Shown: piece by piece, positions 61,601 to 64,000 of the stretch
Layout: each line of letters begins with the position of its first letter
Position numbering within the stretch: position 1 is the first letter of the stretch
Source: Paramacrobiotus metropolitanus
Lineage: Eukaryota > Tardigrada > Eutardigrada > Parachela > Macrobiotidae
Direction: 5' to 3'
Length of the DNA stretch: 64,000 bases
NCBI RefSeq assembly: GCF_019649055.1
Contig: NW_026570407.1
Location: forward strand, 110,563-174,562
Position numbers and translations under genes: made by a program
Notes under the pieces: model-generated
What the model saw: only the letters and a program-made list of their open reading frames with translations
The model's database searches: none
Told to the model about the DNA's origin: nothing

Positions 61601-63910
61601 TCAATAACTACGTGGTGAAACTGCTCCAAAGTCTGCTTTTAAGGGTTATTCGATGCGCTGAGCACGAATTTCAAGTCAGTTTGCAAAAAAAATTTCACCG
61701 AAAAAAGTTATGGAAAACTTGACTTTTCACCGGCATTTGGATCTCAATAACTACGTGGTGAAACTGCTCAAAGTCTGCTTTTAAGGGTTATTCGATGCGC
61801 TGAGCACAGATCTGAAATCAGTTTGCAAAAAAATTTCACCAGAAAAAGTTACTGTCAGACGTGTCACATTTTCGCCATGTTGTGAGAACTCAATAACTAC
61901 GTGGTGAAACTGCTCCAAAGTCTGCTTTTAAGGAGGTTATTCGATGCGCTGAGCACGAATTTCAAGTCGGTTTGCAAAAAAAATTTCACCAGAAAAAGTT
62001 ATGGAAAACTTGCATTTCACCGGCATTTTTGGATCTCAATAACTACGTGGTGAAACTGCTCAAAGTCTGCTTTTAAGGGTTATTCGATGCGCTGAGCACG
62101 AATCTGAAATCAGTTTGCAAAAAAATTTCACCAGAAAAAGTTACTGTCAGACGTGTCACATTTTCGCCATGTTGTGAACTCAATAACTACGTGGTGAAAC
62201 TGCTCAAAGTCTGCTTTTAAGGGTTATTCGATGCGCTGAGCACGAATCTGAAGTCGGTTTGCAAAAAATTTCACGAAAAAGTTATGGAAAACTTGACTTT
62301 TCACCGGCATTTTTGGATCTCAATAACTACGTGGTGAAACTGCTCCAAAGTCTGCTTTAAAGGGTTATTCGATGATGCGCTGAGCACGAATCTGAGGTCA
62401 GTTTGCAAAAAAATTTTCACCAGAAAAAAGTTACTGTCAGACGTGTCACATTTTCGCCATGTTTGTGAGAACTCAATAACTACGTGGTGAAACTGCTCAA
62501 AGTCTGCTTTTAAGGGTTATTCGATGCGCTGAGCACGAATTTTAAGTCGGTTGCAAAAAAATTTCACCGAAAAAAGTTATGGAAAACTTGACTTTTCACC
62601 GGCATTTTGGATCTCAATAACTACGTGGTGAAACTGCTCCAAAGTCTGCTTTTAAGGGTTATTCGATGCGCTGAGCACGAATCTGAAATCAGTTTGCAAA
62701 AAAATTTCACCGAAAAAAGTTATGGAAAACGACTTTTCACCGGCATTTTTGGATCTCAATAACTACGTGGTGAAACTGCTCAAAGTCTGCTTTTAAGAGG
62801 TTATTCGATGCGCTGAGCACAGATCTGAAATTGGTTGCAAAAAAATTTCACCAGAAAAAGTTACTGTCAGACGTGTCACATTTCGCCATGTTGTCAGAAC
62901 TCAATAACTACGTGGTGAAACTGCTCCAAAGTCTGCTGGGGTTATTCGATGCGCTGAGCACGAATTTCAAGTCAGTTTGCAAAAAAAATTTCAACGAAAA
63001 AGTTATGGAAAACTTGCATTTTCACCGGCATTTTGGATCTCAATAACTACGTGGTGAAACTGGTCAAAAGTCTGCTTTTAAGGGTTATTCGATGCGCTGA
63101 GCACGAATCTGAAATTGGTTCGCAAAAAAATTTTCACCAGAAAAGTTACTGTCAGACGTGTCACATTTTCGCCATGTTGTCAGAACTCAATAACTACGTG
63201 GTGAAACTGCTCCAAAGTCTGCTTTTAAGGGTTATTCGATGCGCTGAGCACGAATTTTAAGTCGGTTGCAAAAAATTCCACCGAAAAAAGTTATGGAAAA
63301 CTTGACTTTTCACCGGCATTTTGGATCTCAATAACTACGTGGTGAAACTGCTCCAAAGTCTGCTTTTAAGGGTTATTCGATGCGCTGAGCACGAATTTCA
63401 AGTCGGTTTGCAAAAAAATTTCGCAGAAAAAGTTATGGAAAACTTGCATTTTCACCGGCATTTTTGGATCTCAATAACTACGTGGTGAAACTGCTCCAAA
63501 GTCTGCTTTTAAGGGTTATTCGATGCGCTGAGCACGAATCTGAAATCGGTTTGCAAAAAAATTTTCACCAGAAAAAGTTACTGTCAGACGTGTCACATTT
63601 CGCCAAGTTGTGAGAACTCAATAACTACGTTGAAACTGCTCCAAAGTCTGCTTTTAAGGGTTATTCGATGCGCTGAGCACGAATTTTTAGAATCGGTTGC
63701 AAAAAAATTTCACCTAAAAAAGTTATGGAAAACTTGACTTTTCACCGCATTTTGGATCTCAATAACTACGTGGTGAAACTGCTCCAAGTCTGCTTTTAAG
63801 GGTTATTCGATGCGCTGAGCACGAATTTTTAAGAATCAAGTTTGCAAAAAATTTCACCAGAAAAGTTACTGTCAGACGTGTCACATTTTCGCCATGTTGT
63901 GAGAACTCAA
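55681..63910 (+). repeat. Satellite block with type-A variant GTTGTGAGAACTC
   Basis: From 55681 onward most type A monomers read GTTGTGAGAACTC, or the shorter GTTGTGAACTC, instead of GTTGTCAGAACTC, which dominates before. This is a second positional variant domain, and it is independent of the type-B block at 47-51 kb. Confidence 0.75.
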
Positions 63911-64000
63911 TAACTACGTGGTGAAACTGCTCCAAAGTCTGCTTTTAAGGGTTATTCGATGCGCTGAGCACGAATTTCAAGTCGGTTTGCAAAAAAAATT
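60720..64000 (+). repeat. Indel-rich distal part of the satellite
   Basis: Monomers here carry many one- to three-base changes not seen earlier: CTGCTCAAAG for CTGCTCCAAAG, CGGTTGC for CGGTTTGC, AGGAGGTTATT (61933), GATGATGCGC (62372), CTGCTGGGGTTATT (62935) and loss of the T run. Either the array decays towards an edge beyond 64 kb or the assembly is less accurate here. Confidence 0.6.

Larger units (their letters stand above)
27392..64000 (+). repeat. Satellite array, about 145-bp monomers of two types, ~250 copies, continues past window
   Basis: Uninterrupted head-to-tail monomers of 143-147 bp. All share a ~70-bp half running from CAATAACTACGTGG through TTAAGGGTTATTCGATGCGC to GAGCACGAAT, and then an A7-8/T3 tract. 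The other half is one of two types. Type A has GTTACTGTCAGACGTGTCAC then TTTTCGCCATGTTGTCAGAACTC. Type B has GTTATGGAAAACTTG then ACTTTTCACCGGCATTTTGGATCTC. A and B alternate often but not strictly. No gene, transposon insertion or inversion is visible inside. Size, monomer length and purity fit a pericentromeric or centromeric satellite; that location is inferred. There is one A-tract per monomer. Confidence 0.97.

Noticed and set aside
28481-63260. Dozens of + strand ORFs in the satellite (up to 202 codons at 54096-54704) encoding a 48-residue repeat
   Set aside because: They follow from a monomer near 144 bp, a multiple of three, without a stop in one phase. Small indels end them randomly, type A and B give unrelated peptides in half the unit, and there is no start context or other gene signal.
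27392-64000. CRISPR-like array
   Set aside because: Monomers are ~145 bp of near-identical sequence with no unique spacers, and the neighbourhood is eukaryotic transposons.
27392-64000. Telomeric repeat or CENP-B box in the satellite
   Set aside because: No short G-rich telomere repeats, and no match to the CENP-B box consensus on reading the monomers.

Overview
The window looks like repeat-dense, probably heterochromatic DNA from an invertebrate animal. It has a giant Ty3/gypsy-type LTR retroelement, an R2-superclade (restriction-like-endonuclease) non-LTR retrotransposon and a very long tandem satellite. I see no cellular housekeeping gene, tRNA, rRNA, CRISPR array or bacterial feature. 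The exact taxon cannot be read from the sequence.

Layout. (1) 1-~23480, + strand: one giant retroelement whose 5' end lies outside the window. In order it has a leader with seven GTGACCTTT copies; Gag (coiled coil, capsid-like domain, CCHC knuckle, RGG tail, about 407-4230); a textbook -1 frameshift signal at 4209-4251; Pol in pieces (linker, aspartic protease, an unrecognised Cys/Trp-rich segment, RT-RNase H, integrase, AT-hook tail, 4215-14763); and two large extra ORFs of unknown function (ORF-B 14884-19797, ORF-C about 20141-22295). A structured 3' region follows (22292-23480) with a TATA box and an eight-hairpin array. (2) 23481-~27390: an AT-rich junction, then an apparently intact single-ORF RLE non-LTR element on the - strand (ORF 24068-26941). 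(3) ~27392-64000: about 250 copies of a ~145-bp satellite made of two intermingled monomer types that share one half and differ in the other; it runs off the window.

The giant copy is broken. Gag has a frameshift and two in-frame TGA codons. Pol has TAA/TGA stops at 7541, 8873, 11453 and 13579, a -1 break near 4900, and a 1.27-kb internal duplication (10278-11550 repeated at 11567-12839). ORF-B and ORF-C have one TAG and three frameshifts, two of them at homopolymer runs. Every in-frame stop is one C-to-T or G-to-A transition from a sense codon. At 11453 the second copy of the duplication still has TGG.

The most unusual signal is at nucleic-acid level. About 100 copies of AAGGTCA/TGACCTT (usually AAAGGTCA or TGACCTTT) are spread over the giant element in all reading frames and in its non-coding parts, and they stop at its 3' end. 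The element is also studded with short hairpins whose stems differ in sequence but stay paired, while loops are conserved (4.3-4.8 kb, 7.0-7.4 kb, 14.1-14.5 kb, 19.8-20.1 kb, 22.48-22.94 kb, 23.28-23.40 kb). Together with the two extra ORFs this suggests a giant retroelement with its own RNA- or DNA-recognition system, which I do not recognise from described families.
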